A program made the position numbers and the translations under genes. Shown here in pieces: positions 16,866 to 25,522 of a stretch of DNA of 64,000 nucleotides (position 1 is the stretch's first letter; each line of letters starts with the position of its first letter). A model generated the notes under the pieces. It ran no database searches, was not told the DNA's origin, and saw nothing but the letters and a program-made list of their open reading frames with translations. Source of the DNA: Prevotella melaninogenica (GTDB taxonomy: Bacteria; Bacteroidota; Bacteroidia; Bacteroidales; Bacteroidaceae); the NCBI RefSeq assembly GCF_018127965.1, contig NZ_CP072350.1:992001-1056000 (forward strand), written 5' to 3'.

Positions 16866-17822
16866 ATGGAATTTGCCAATAGTGGATATCTCCTTTTACT
16901 GCTTCTGTTGATACCGTATCTATTATGGTATTTCCTTCGTGGTAAAGGTAAAGAACCAACCATGAGGATGAGTGATACATTCGCTTATCAGCATGCTCCG
17001 AAAAGTTGGAAGGTGAAATTGATTCATCTCCCTATGGCTTTGCGTTGTATAGTTTACGCATTAGTAGTTATCGTTTTGGCACGTCCACAAACTTATAATG
17101 CTTGGGATAATAAGGATACTGAGGGTATTGACATCATGCTGACAATGGACATTTCAGCAAGTATGTTAACAGAAGATGTTTTTCCCAATCGTATGGAAGT
17201 AGCAAAGGAAGTTGCTTCTGAGTTTATCAGTAGTCGTCCAAGCGACAATATAGGACTTACTATCTTTGCGGGTGAAGCTTTTACACAGTGCCCAATGACG
17301 CTTGATCATGCAGCCTTGTTGAATCTTCTTCATAATGTTCGTACGGATTTAGTTACAAATGGATTAATGCAAGATGGCACTGCTATCGGTTTGGGATTAG
17401 CAAACTCTGTTAGTCGCTTAAAAGATTCTAAAGCTAAGAGTAAGGTTGTTATTCTGTTAACCGATGGTAGTAATAATGTTGGTTCTATTTCTCCAATGAC
17501 AGCTGCTACCATAGCAAAGAAATTTGGTATCAGAGTTTATACAATCGGCTTAGGTAGAGAGACTGGGGAAGATATTGGTGCCATCGATTATAAGACATTG
17601 CAAGATATTGCGGTATTGACGAATGGCGAATTCTATAGAGCACAAAGTCAGGCTGAGTTATCAAAAATCTATCAAGATATTGATAAACTCGAAAAGACAA
17701 AGATGAATATTAAGTCATATGACCATCTACATGAAGCTTATATGCCTTTTGCTTGGTTGGCTTTGTTACTTTTCTGCTTTGAGTTAATTCTTCGTTGGAC
17801 AGTCTTCAGACGATTGCCATAA
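16866..17822 (+). CDS. batA: Aerotolerance protein BatA (vWA domain)
   Basis: A 318-residue inner-membrane protein. Two hydrophobic stretches near the N-terminus (residues about 7-25 and 60-78) precede a vWA domain whose metal-ion site starts LTMDISASM near 94-102; the conserved Thr and Asp appear in DGTAIG near 174 and in LLTDGSNNVG near 199. A C-terminal span (FAWLALLLFCFELILRW) anchors it again, so the vWA domain faces the periplasm. It is followed by the paralogue batB after 56 nt. In B. fragilis the bat genes affect oxygen tolerance. Confidence 0.94.
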   Translation: MEFANSGYLLLLLLLIPYLLWYFLRGKGKEPTMRMSDTFAYQHAPKSWKVKLIHLPMALRCIVYALVVIVLARPQTYNAWDNKDTEGIDIMLTMDISASMLTEDVFPNRMEVAKEVASEFISSRPSDNIGLTIFAGEAFTQCPMTLDHAALLNLLHNVRTDLVTNGLMQDGTAIGLGLANSVSRLKDSKAKSKVVILLTDGSNNVGSISPMTAATIAKKFGIRVYTIGLGRETGEDIGAIDYKTLQDIAVLTNGEFYRAQSQAELSKIYQDIDKLEKTKMNIKSYDHLHEAYMPFAWLALLLFCFELILRWTVFRRLP

Positions 17823-17878
17823 AGTTATCTCTTAGCAATACAAATAAGATTTGCTTGTTTAACAAGATTAGTTGAAGA

Positions 17879-18874
17879 ATGTTTAGATTTGATAATCCCA
17901 TATATCTGTGGTTATTATTACTGATACCCTTATCAGTAATTGTCTACTTGTACTCCATTCGTAAGCGTAAGCAACGATTGGTGAAGTTTGGGAATCCAAC
18001 ACTTATACACCAGCTTTCTCCTATGACAAGTAAGAGAAGAGGTTGGATTAAATTTGTGTTGGCAGAACTGGTATTATTACTCCTTATACTTATTATCGCT
18101 CGTCCTCAGGTTGGAAGCAAAATTGCAACTAACAAGGAGCGTGAAGGCATTGAAACCATAATTGCACTTGATATTAGTAATTCAATGCTGGCAGAAGACG
18201 TTGCTCCTTCACGTTTAGAGAAGAGCAAATTGATTGTTGAAAATTTGATGAATAAGTTTAGTGAAGACAAAATTGGATTGATTGTCTTTGCTGGAGATGC
18301 TTTCGTTCAATTACCAATAACAAGTGATTATGTTTCAGCTAAAATGTTTTTAGATAATATCAATCCTTCTTTAATTGGTACACAAGGAACAGATATTGGC
18401 AAAGCACTTCAACTTTCTATGAATAGTTTTACACCCAACTCTAAGGTCGGAAAGGCTATTATCTTAATTACGGATGGTGAAGATAATGAAGGTGGTGCTG
18501 AAGAAATGGCAAAACAGGCACAAAGCAAGGGGATAAGAGTCTTTATCTTAGGTGTTGGCTCTACAGAGGGCGCAACAATTCCAATGCCTGATGGCAGTGA
18601 TTTGAAAACATCTAACGGTGAAGTTGTGAAGACCCGTCTTAACGAAGAAATGTGTAAACAGATTGCAACGGCAGGACATGGTGTTTATCTGCATGTTACA
18701 AATAGTAGTATGGCTGATGCTGTCTTAGGCAGAGAACTTAATAAATTGCAGAAAGGAAAAATTAACAATGTTGTTTACAGCGACTTTGATGAACAATTTC
18801 AAGCATTAGCATTGCTGGTTGTCATTCTGCTAATTATAGATGTCTTATTACTTGAAAGAAAAAGACGTTGGTAA
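17879..18874 (+). CDS. batB: Aerotolerance protein BatB (vWA domain)
   Basis: A 331-residue paralogue of BatA with the same layout: two N-terminal spans (about 8-24 and 58-75), a vWA domain with metal-site motif ALDISNSM near 97-104, GTDIGKAL near 175 and ILITDGEDNEGG near 198, and a C-terminal span (ALALLVVILLIIDVLLL). Family work suggests BatA and BatB interact in a membrane complex. The stop lies 5 nt before the batC start used here. Confidence 0.94.
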   Translation: MFRFDNPIYLWLLLLIPLSVIVYLYSIRKRKQRLVKFGNPTLIHQLSPMTSKRRGWIKFVLAELVLLLLILIIARPQVGSKIATNKEREGIETIIALDISNSMLAEDVAPSRLEKSKLIVENLMNKFSEDKIGLIVFAGDAFVQLPITSDYVSAKMFLDNINPSLIGTQGTDIGKALQLSMNSFTPNSKVGKAIILITDGEDNEGGAEEMAKQAQSKGIRVFILGVGSTEGATIPMPDGSDLKTSNGEVVKTRLNEEMCKQIATAGHGVYLHVTNSSMADAVLGRELNKLQKGKINNVVYSDFDEQFQALALLVVILLIIDVLLLERKRRW

Positions 18875-18879
18875 AAGGT

Positions 18880-19578
18880 ATGGTAAAACGACTTTATATC
18901 ATAATATGTATGTTGTTGGTGTTTGTCGGGTGTAATGCACAAACAGCTAATCAACTCATAAGAGAGGGAAATAAACTTTTCTCTTCAAAAAACTATGCAC
19001 AGGCGGAAATTCTTTATCATAAAGCTATTGATAAAGATGGTAGCAATGCGATTGCTAATTATAATTTAGGTCGATGTCTACAAGCACAAAAAAAGAATGA
19101 GGAAGCAAAGAAGTTGTATGATAACGCTGCAAAGTTAGAAAAAGACCCAGTTCGTCTCTCAAGCAGTTATAATAATCTTGGTACTATCCTTCAAGGTGAG
19201 AATAATTATGAAAAGGCTATAGAAGCTTATAAGAGTGCTTTACGTAGTAATCCAAATCATAAGAATGCTCGCTATAACCTTGAGTTATGTAAACGTAAAT
19301 TGAAACAGCAACAAAATCAGCAATCATCAGATAAAAATAAAAATAAATCTGATAAGGATAAAGAAAAGAAAAAGAACCAACCTCAAAATCAGAATCAAAA
19401 AAATAACAATCAAAAAAATAATCAGAAGAATAAACAACAGAAAGACAACCAAGGCATGAGCAAAGATAATGCTGAGCAACTTCTTAATGCTGTTAAACAG
19501 CAAGAGAAAGAAACTCAAGAACGTCTATCTAAGGTTATGCGCCAACCTTCTGATAAAAAACTTGATAAAAACTGGTAA
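18880..19578 (+). CDS. batC: Aerotolerance protein BatC (TPR lipoprotein)
   Basis: A 232-residue protein with a lipoprotein-type signal (LLVFVGC, lipidated Cys at 18, then NAQ). TPR repeats span about 25-130 (AQAEILYHKAIDKDGSNAIA; EKAIEAYKSALRSNPNHKNA). A Gln/Asn/Lys-rich low-complexity stretch follows at about 140-190, and a charged tail ends the protein. The frame is open to a TTG at 18868 overlapping batB, but ATG 18880 gives the better signal peptide and a 5-nt gap. The TPR part is expected to scaffold BatA and BatB. Confidence 0.9.
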   Translation: MVKRLYIIICMLLVFVGCNAQTANQLIREGNKLFSSKNYAQAEILYHKAIDKDGSNAIANYNLGRCLQAQKKNEEAKKLYDNAAKLEKDPVRLSSSYNNLGTILQGENNYEKAIEAYKSALRSNPNHKNARYNLELCKRKLKQQQNQQSSDKNKNKSDKDKEKKKNQPQNQNQKNNNQKNNQKNKQQKDNQGMSKDNAEQLLNAVKQQEKETQERLSKVMRQPSDKKLDKNW

Positions 19579-19588
19579 TATTGAAGAT

Positions 19589-22141
19589 ATGAAACGATAT
19601 ATAATTTTATTTCTGTCACTAATGAGTGTTTGTGTTTTACAAGCACAACGTGTTCGGGTGGCTGCACCAAAACAAGTGACAGTAGGCGAGGAGTTTCAGG
19701 TTGAATACGTCGTATACACCCAAGATGTTCGTAGATTTCAATTGGGAAGATTATCAAGTGGACTTGAAAAAGTGTTTGGTCCTGCAACTTCTTCGCAATC
19801 AAATTATCAATTCATTGATGGGCATGCAAGTAGTTCATCTTCTGTATCATTTACATATGTCTTTATTGCAACTAAGAAAGGAAATGTAAATATTGGTCCT
19901 GCTCATATTTTTGTGAATGATCAGGAACTTGCATCAACGCCAGTTAAAATTTTAGCTACTACAGGTTCTCATAGTACCACAAGTGGCGGATATTATGATT
20001 CACGTACAGATTCTCGTGCTGCAGCAGCAAAGATTACAGCTAACGATTTGTTTATCAAGGTAAGTGCTAATAAGACTACTGTTTATGAACAGGAGCCTGT
20101 TTTACTAACATACAAGGTCTATACAACAAAGAACTTACGCCAACTTATTGGTAAGATGCCCGACTTGGTTGGTTTTCATGTACAAGAAGTTGACTTGCCA
20201 CAACAAAAAACTTTCCATAAGGAGCGTATTGGTAAGCGTTTATATAATTGTGTTACATGGAGCCAATATGTAATGTATCCACAAATGACAGGTACTTTAC
20301 AGGTTCCACCATTGACTTTTCATGGTATCATACAAGAGTCTAATGGCTTTAATCCATTTGAAGCCTTTGGTATTGATGGTGGTAGCACAAACTTTAAGAA
20401 AGATATTGTAGCACCAGGATTAGCTGTTAAGGTTTTACCTTTACCTAATCGTCCTACTGATTTTTCTGGTGGTGTTGGTCATTTTAATCTTTCTGCACAA
20501 TTAAATAAAAAAGAGGTAAAGGCTGGTAATCCTATTACGATTCGTGTTGTTGTTAGTGGAGCAGGAAATCTGAAGTTGATAAAGAAACCTATCATTCAGA
20601 TTCCTAAGGGCTTTGAGTCATTTGATATTAAAACAACTGATAAGACCCAGTTGACAACAAAAGGTGCAGAGGGTAACATGGTTTATGATCAGGTTGTTAT
20701 TCCTCATCAGGAAGGACTTGTTGCCATTCCTCCAGTAAAGTTCTGTTACTATGACTTAGCGCAGAAGAAATATGTAACGTTGCAGACAGAACCGATGGAG
20801 TTAAAAGTGTCAAGAGGTGACGGCTCTTCAAAAGATATTCTTTCAGTTGATTTACCAAATGAGGATATTTTACCATTGAAGGTAGGTGATAGCTCACTTG
20901 ATAAAGTTGGCAACTTCTTCTTTGGCTCTGTGACATACTATATATTTCTTCTTTTACTCTTGGGAGTAGGGGGTGCATTATCATTCTACTATCGTGATCG
21001 CTTTGCGCATCGTGTGGATATGGTATTAAAACGTGGAAAAAATGCCAATCGTGTTGCTTCCAGTCGTTTACATGCAGCAGAGCTTTTAATGTTGAAGAAT
21101 AAGAATCTCGATTTTTATGATGAAGTTTTGAAGACATTATGGGGTTATGCAAGTGATAAGCTCAACCTGCCTGTAGAATTATTATCACATGATAATATTA
21201 GAGAGCAATTTAGTAAAATCAATGTGCCATTCGAAGTGATTGATAACTACATTTCTGCTATTGACGAATGTGAATATGAGCGCTATGCTCCTGGTGACGA
21301 GAAAGGTAATATGAAACGAACACTTGATGCAGCAATGAAAGCTATAGCAGATATGGAAGAGGCTGTAAAGAAATTGAAGCCTTCAAGTAAGAAGACTTTC
21401 AGCTTCTTCTTCCTTATCATATGCATGTCTATTTTCTCTTTGCAGTTATCAGCACAAACAAAGGCTGACGTTGACAAGCTATATCAAAAAGGGAATTACA
21501 TGCAAGCTGTTAAAGGTTATGAAAAGCTATTAAAGCAGAGCGAATCTGCTGCCTTATATTATAATCTTGGCAATAGCTACTATCGTCTTGACAACATTCC
21601 ACATGCAGTGTTATCATATGAGCGTGCACAACGCCTTGCTCCAAGCGATGAGGATATTCGTTTCAATCTTCAGTTGGCACAATCAAAGACAATTGATAAT
21701 TTGACACCAGAGCCAGAAATGTTTTTTATAACATGGTATAAGGCACTGGTTAATTATCTTAGTGTTGACATGTGGGCAATTCTCAGTCTTGTTTGTCTAT
21801 TTATTTCGATTTTAGCGCTTGTCGTGTACTTGTTTGTTGACATTGAGTTCCTTAGGAAGTTTTCAAAGGTGGTATTGCCTGTCTTTTTCCTATTTTTCAT
21901 TATCAACACATTCTTTGCTATACAACAGGTTTATTTGTTAGACTCAGAATCACATGGTATTATCATGACACCATCAGCCGTTGTAAGAAAGACGCCTGAT
22001 CAGAAGTCTGCTGAAGCCTTTATCCTTCATGAAGGTTCAAAAGTCAGAATTACTGATAATAGTATGAGCCAGTGGACGGAAATTAAGTTGAGTGATGGTC
22101 GTCAGGGCTGGATTAAGGCTGAAAATGTTGAAGCTATATAA
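19589..22141 (+). CDS. batD: BatD-BatE fusion protein, 850 aa
   Basis: Residues 1-20 are a signal peptide (RYIILFLSLMSVCVLQAQ). About 20-440 match the BatD beta-domain repeats (VGEEFQVEYVVYTQDVRRFQ; FNLSAQLNKKEVKAGNPITI). A span lies near 448-470 and a cytoplasmic helical part follows to about 600. A hydrophobic run typical of a signal peptide (FSFFFLIICMSIFSLQLSAQ) then sits at about 604-623, after which come TPR units (627-700), two spans (about 723-765) and an SH3-like end (GSKVRITDNSMSQWTEIKL), all as in BatE. The frame opens upstream to 19469, but ATG 19589 is the right start because it begins the signal peptide. Confidence 0.88.
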   Translation: MKRYIILFLSLMSVCVLQAQRVRVAAPKQVTVGEEFQVEYVVYTQDVRRFQLGRLSSGLEKVFGPATSSQSNYQFIDGHASSSSSVSFTYVFIATKKGNVNIGPAHIFVNDQELASTPVKILATTGSHSTTSGGYYDSRTDSRAAAAKITANDLFIKVSANKTTVYEQEPVLLTYKVYTTKNLRQLIGKMPDLVGFHVQEVDLPQQKTFHKERIGKRLYNCVTWSQYVMYPQMTGTLQVPPLTFHGIIQESNGFNPFEAFGIDGGSTNFKKDIVAPGLAVKVLPLPNRPTDFSGGVGHFNLSAQLNKKEVKAGNPITIRVVVSGAGNLKLIKKPIIQIPKGFESFDIKTTDKTQLTTKGAEGNMVYDQVVIPHQEGLVAIPPVKFCYYDLAQKKYVTLQTEPMELKVSRGDGSSKDILSVDLPNEDILPLKVGDSSLDKVGNFFFGSVTYYIFLLLLLGVGGALSFYYRDRFAHRVDMVLKRGKNANRVASSRLHAAELLMLKNKNLDFYDEVLKTLWGYASDKLNLPVELLSHDNIREQFSKINVPFEVIDNYISAIDECEYERYAPGDEKGNMKRTLDAAMKAIADMEEAVKKLKPSSKKTFSFFFLIICMSIFSLQLSAQTKADVDKLYQKGNYMQAVKGYEKLLKQSESAALYYNLGNSYYRLDNIPHAVLSYERAQRLAPSDEDIRFNLQLAQSKTIDNLTPEPEMFFITWYKALVNYLSVDMWAILSLVCLFISILALVVYLFVDIEFLRKFSKVVLPVFFLFFIINTFFAIQQVYLLDSESHGIIMTPSAVVRKTPDQKSAEAFILHEGSKVRITDNSMSQWTEIKLSDGRQGWIKAENVEAI

Positions 22142-22180
22142 ATGACAACCTGACAGAAAGTTTCTTATAGAATCCAAACA

Positions 22181-22876
22181 ATGAATTTAGACGTATTAAG
22201 AGAACTTGATAAATCAATTTTACTCGCTTTCAATGGAGGCGATAACCTTTTTATTGATTATTTTGTTCTTACAGTGACCAATGCTTTCACATGGATTCCT
22301 CTTTATGCGTCTTTGCTTTATTTGGTTATAAAGAATAATGAGAACTGGCAAAAGATAATACTTGTTATTGGAGCAGTGGCATTGGGGCTTCTTATCGTAA
22401 ATGGTTTAAATCTTGGTATTGTTAAGCCACTTGTTGCCCGACCACGTCCTCTTAATAATCCAGACTTACAGGGAATTGTTGTGGCTGTAAATCATTATAT
22501 GGCTGATGGGTATAGTTTTTTCTCGTCACATACTGCTAATGCGTTTGTGATAGCAGTGTTTTTCTGTTTATTGGTACGTGACCGCATCTTTTCTATTTTG
22601 ATGATAGCATGGAGCATTATGGTATCCTTAACACGTCCATATCTTGGTGTTCATTATCCTTCTGACGTATTTGTTGGAATGATATTTGGCTCAAGCGTCG
22701 CTGTTCTCATTTATTTTTTATACCTTCGCATTTATATTCGTTTTAGTGACAAATTACACTATATTTCGACAAAATATACGCGAACGGGTTATAGCTTTGC
22801 AGATATAGACGTTGTTATTAGTGTACTTATATTGTCATTTATTTATGCGGCTTTTCGTGCCGTCTTATCAATATAA
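22181..22876 (+). CDS. PAP2-family membrane phosphatase
   Basis: A 231-residue inner-membrane protein with about five or six spans and the three motifs of type 2 phosphatidic acid phosphatases: KPLVARPRP near residue 88 (KxxxxxxRP type), FSSHTAN near 117 (PSGH-like) and TRPYLGVHYPSD near 148 (SRxxxxxHxxxD type). Such enzymes dephosphorylate undecaprenyl pyrophosphate, lipid A or phosphatidate in the periplasm; the exact lipid is open. It lies 39 nt after batDE and 8 nt before queA, so it is probably co-transcribed with queA. Confidence 0.92.
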   Translation: MNLDVLRELDKSILLAFNGGDNLFIDYFVLTVTNAFTWIPLYASLLYLVIKNNENWQKIILVIGAVALGLLIVNGLNLGIVKPLVARPRPLNNPDLQGIVVAVNHYMADGYSFFSSHTANAFVIAVFFCLLVRDRIFSILMIAWSIMVSLTRPYLGVHYPSDVFVGMIFGSSVAVLIYFLYLRIYIRFSDKLHYISTKYTRTGYSFADIDVVISVLILSFIYAAFRAVLSI

Positions 22877-22884
22877 ATTAAATT

Positions 22885-24156
22885 ATGTCTGAAGATACAA
22901 AACATATTAGCATTTCTGATTACAACTATCCACTCCCCGATGAGCGCATCGCCAAATTTCCGTTGACAGAACGCGACCATAGCAAGTTATTGCTTTATAA
23001 GCATGGTGATGTATCGGAGGATATTTTTTATAATCTTCCTGAATATTTGCCTAAAGGTGCGTTGATGGTTTTCAATAATACGAAAGTCATTCAGGCACGT
23101 ATGCACTTCCGCAAGGAGACGGGAGCACTCATAGAGGTGTTTCTTATGGAACCAGCACAGCCAACAGATTATGAATTGATGTTTCAAACAAATCATGAGT
23201 GTGCATGGCTTTGTATGGTTGGCAACCTTAAGAAGTGGAAAGAAGGTGCATTAAAGCGTGCATTTGAAATCAAAGGGCAAAAGCTAACACTCACCGCAAC
23301 AATGGACCGCAGTAAGGTGCAGGAGCAAGCTGGTGGAACCAATCATTGGATTCAATTTGAGTGGGATAATACAAACATATCATTTGCTGAGATTCTGGAA
23401 GCCGTAGGTGAATTACCTATTCCTCCATATCTTAACCGTGCTACAGAGGAAAGTGATAAGGAAACTTATCAAACCGTATATTCAAAGATTAAAGGCTCAG
23501 TGGCAGCGCCTACAGCTGGACTTCACTTTACCGATAAAGTGCTGAAAGCCTTGGATGAACATGGTGTTGATCGTGAGGAACTTACACTCCATGTGGGAGC
23601 AGGAACTTTCAAACCTGTGAAGAGTCAGGAGATTGAGGGCCATAATATGCACACGGAATTTGTTGTTGTTCGACGTCAGACCTTAGAGAAACTACTGAAG
23701 CATAATTGTCATGCTGTTGCTGTAGGAACAACAAGTGTGAGAACACTGGAAAGCCTTTATTATATGGGTGTTAAGTTGGTGTTGTCTCCAGAAACGGCAG
23801 AGAAAGACCTTCATGTCAATCAATGGGAGCCATATGACTTACCACATAATGAAGAAGGATTGGTCATAGTGGATGGTAAGGCGATAACTGCAGAGGATTC
23901 AATCCGTCATTTGCTTGCCTATTTGGATAAAGACGGATTAAATGTGTTACATTCGAGTACACAGATTATCATTGCTCCTGGCTATACCTATAAGATTGTC
24001 AAGGCGCTCGTTACCAATTTCCATCAACCACAATCAACGTTGTTGCTCTTAGTGAGTGCTTTCTTAAGGGGCGATTGGCGTAAGGTTTATGACTATGCGC
24101 TCAGCCATGACTTCCGTTTCCTTAGCTATGGTGATTCTTCATTATTGATACCATAG
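22885..24156 (+). CDS. queA: S-adenosylmethionine:tRNA ribosyltransferase-isomerase QueA
   Basis: Makes epoxyqueuosine in tRNA by transferring the ribosyl part of SAM to 7-aminomethyl-7-deazaguanine. The 423-residue protein shows the family phrases YPLPDERIAKFPL near residue 14, VFNNTKVIQARM near 63, SVAAPTAGLHFT near 208, LHVGAGTFKPV near 233 and TNFHQPQSTLLLLVSAF near 374. It is longer than the E. coli enzyme (356 aa), as in other Bacteroidetes. It follows the PAP2 gene by 8 nt. Confidence 0.97.
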   Translation: MSEDTKHISISDYNYPLPDERIAKFPLTERDHSKLLLYKHGDVSEDIFYNLPEYLPKGALMVFNNTKVIQARMHFRKETGALIEVFLMEPAQPTDYELMFQTNHECAWLCMVGNLKKWKEGALKRAFEIKGQKLTLTATMDRSKVQEQAGGTNHWIQFEWDNTNISFAEILEAVGELPIPPYLNRATEESDKETYQTVYSKIKGSVAAPTAGLHFTDKVLKALDEHGVDREELTLHVGAGTFKPVKSQEIEGHNMHTEFVVVRRQTLEKLLKHNCHAVAVGTTSVRTLESLYYMGVKLVLSPETAEKDLHVNQWEPYDLPHNEEGLVIVDGKAITAEDSIRHLLAYLDKDGLNVLHSSTQIIIAPGYTYKIVKALVTNFHQPQSTLLLLVSAFLRGDWRKVYDYALSHDFRFLSYGDSSLLIP

Positions 24157-24287
24157 TATTATTCCCTCAGCGTGAGAATTTATAAAACTTATTTATTATA
24201 AGTAAACTTGGTATTTAAAAGAGGGAGGAAATGCAGCTAATTGATAAGATATTGGTTGTATTCTTTATAAACATTAAGAAGGAAAAA

Positions 24288-25508
24288 ATGAAAATAGGAG
24301 ATAAAGTAAGATTTTTAAGTTCTACTGGTGGTGGAGTCATTGCTGGTTTTAAAGGTAAAATTGTGTTGGTAGAAGACGAAGACGGTTTTCAGATACCGAC
24401 ACCAGCCAATGAGGTAGTAGTTGTTGAAGATGCCGCTACTGACCGTGCTAAACTGCGTATCGACCAGCAGCAACGTAAGATGGAGAAAGGTGAGGACACA
24501 CGCAGTATCAAGCAACGTCTGACCGCTACAGGTGCTGAAGAAGAGGAAGTAGGGGAGGATTGGCGTGATGTTGATGCAGATATAGAACCGAATGATGACC
24601 CTTCCGTTAATTTTGAAGCTCCAGTAAGAGAACGTGTGGGTGGTGATGAGTTGTCTATTTATCTTGCTTTCACACCTACCGATATAAAGAACCTCACGAC
24701 TACGCACTTCAAGTCTTACCTTGTCAATGATTCTAATTATTATGTTCATTTCTCATACGCCTTGAAGCAAGAAGAGAAGTGGATATTGAAGGCTGTTGGA
24801 GAATTGGAGCCAAATATGAAGCTATTGATTGAGGACTTCACACTTGCCGATCTCAACGATATGTTGCAGGGATGTGTTCAACTTCACAGCTATAAAAAGG
24901 ATAAGCCTTTCGCACTCAAGCCTACTTGCGACCTTCAGGTGAAGATTGATGCTGTGAAGTTCTATAAGCTCAATACTTTCCACGAGAGTGTTTTCTTTGA
25001 GCAGCCAGCATTGATATACACGTTGATTGAGAAGGATAAGCCTGCTCAGCACCCGATGTTGGAACCTTTGACAAGAAAGGCAGAGGACGAAGCTACTGAG
25101 AAGCTAAAGGTGGGATATTCTTCCCCAAACCGTCTTTCAGAAGAAGAGATTGACAAGAAGACGGAGGAACTTGCCAAGCGTTATAAGTTTGAGCGTAAGA
25201 AGCCAGCTAAACAGATTCTTAGCGATGACAAAATTATCATAGACCTTCATGCTGACGAATTGCTCGAGACGACAGCGGGTATGACAGCGGCAGATATTCT
25301 TGAATATCAATTAGAAGTCTTCCGTCGTACGCTCGAACAATACAAGGCGCATCGTGGCAAGAAACTCATCTTCATTCATGGGAAGGGCGAAGGCGTATTG
25401 CGCCATGCAATCATTCATGAACTTAATTATAAATACAAACATTATTCTTACCAAGATGCTTCTTTCCGTGAATACGGCTACGGAGCTACTCAGGTAACAA
25501 TTAAATAA
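24288..25508 (+). CDS. DUF2027 / Smr-domain protein, 406 aa
   Basis: Begins KIGDKVRFLSSTGGGVIAGF, the small beta-barrel of DUF2027, continues through an acidic linker and a central beta domain (SIYLAFTPTDI near residue 123), and ends in an Smr domain (IIDLHADEL near 326; FIHGKGEGVLRHAI near 365). Smr domains are nicking endonucleases or nucleic-acid binding modules, known from MutS2 and from ribosome-rescue factors. The frame is open to 24231, but ATG 24288 follows an AAGGAAAA site and starts the conserved domain. The second Smr protein of the window is MutS2. Role unknown, likely RNA or DNA quality control. Confidence 0.88.
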   Translation: MKIGDKVRFLSSTGGGVIAGFKGKIVLVEDEDGFQIPTPANEVVVVEDAATDRAKLRIDQQQRKMEKGEDTRSIKQRLTATGAEEEEVGEDWRDVDADIEPNDDPSVNFEAPVRERVGGDELSIYLAFTPTDIKNLTTTHFKSYLVNDSNYYVHFSYALKQEEKWILKAVGELEPNMKLLIEDFTLADLNDMLQGCVQLHSYKKDKPFALKPTCDLQVKIDAVKFYKLNTFHESVFFEQPALIYTLIEKDKPAQHPMLEPLTRKAEDEATEKLKVGYSSPNRLSEEEIDKKTEELAKRYKFERKKPAKQILSDDKIIIDLHADELLETTAGMTAADILEYQLEVFRRTLEQYKAHRGKKLIFIHGKGEGVLRHAIIHELNYKYKHYSYQDASFREYGYGATQVTIK

Positions 25509-25522
25509 TTTTTTCATTCAAT

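Noticed and set aside
19469..19588. Upstream start for the BatD-BatE fusion inside batC
   Set aside because: The first 40 residues are an out-of-frame reading of batC; the signal peptide begins at ATG 19589.
24231..24287. Upstream start for the Smr-domain protein
   Set aside because: ATG 24288 has a better ribosome site and begins the conserved DUF2027 domain.
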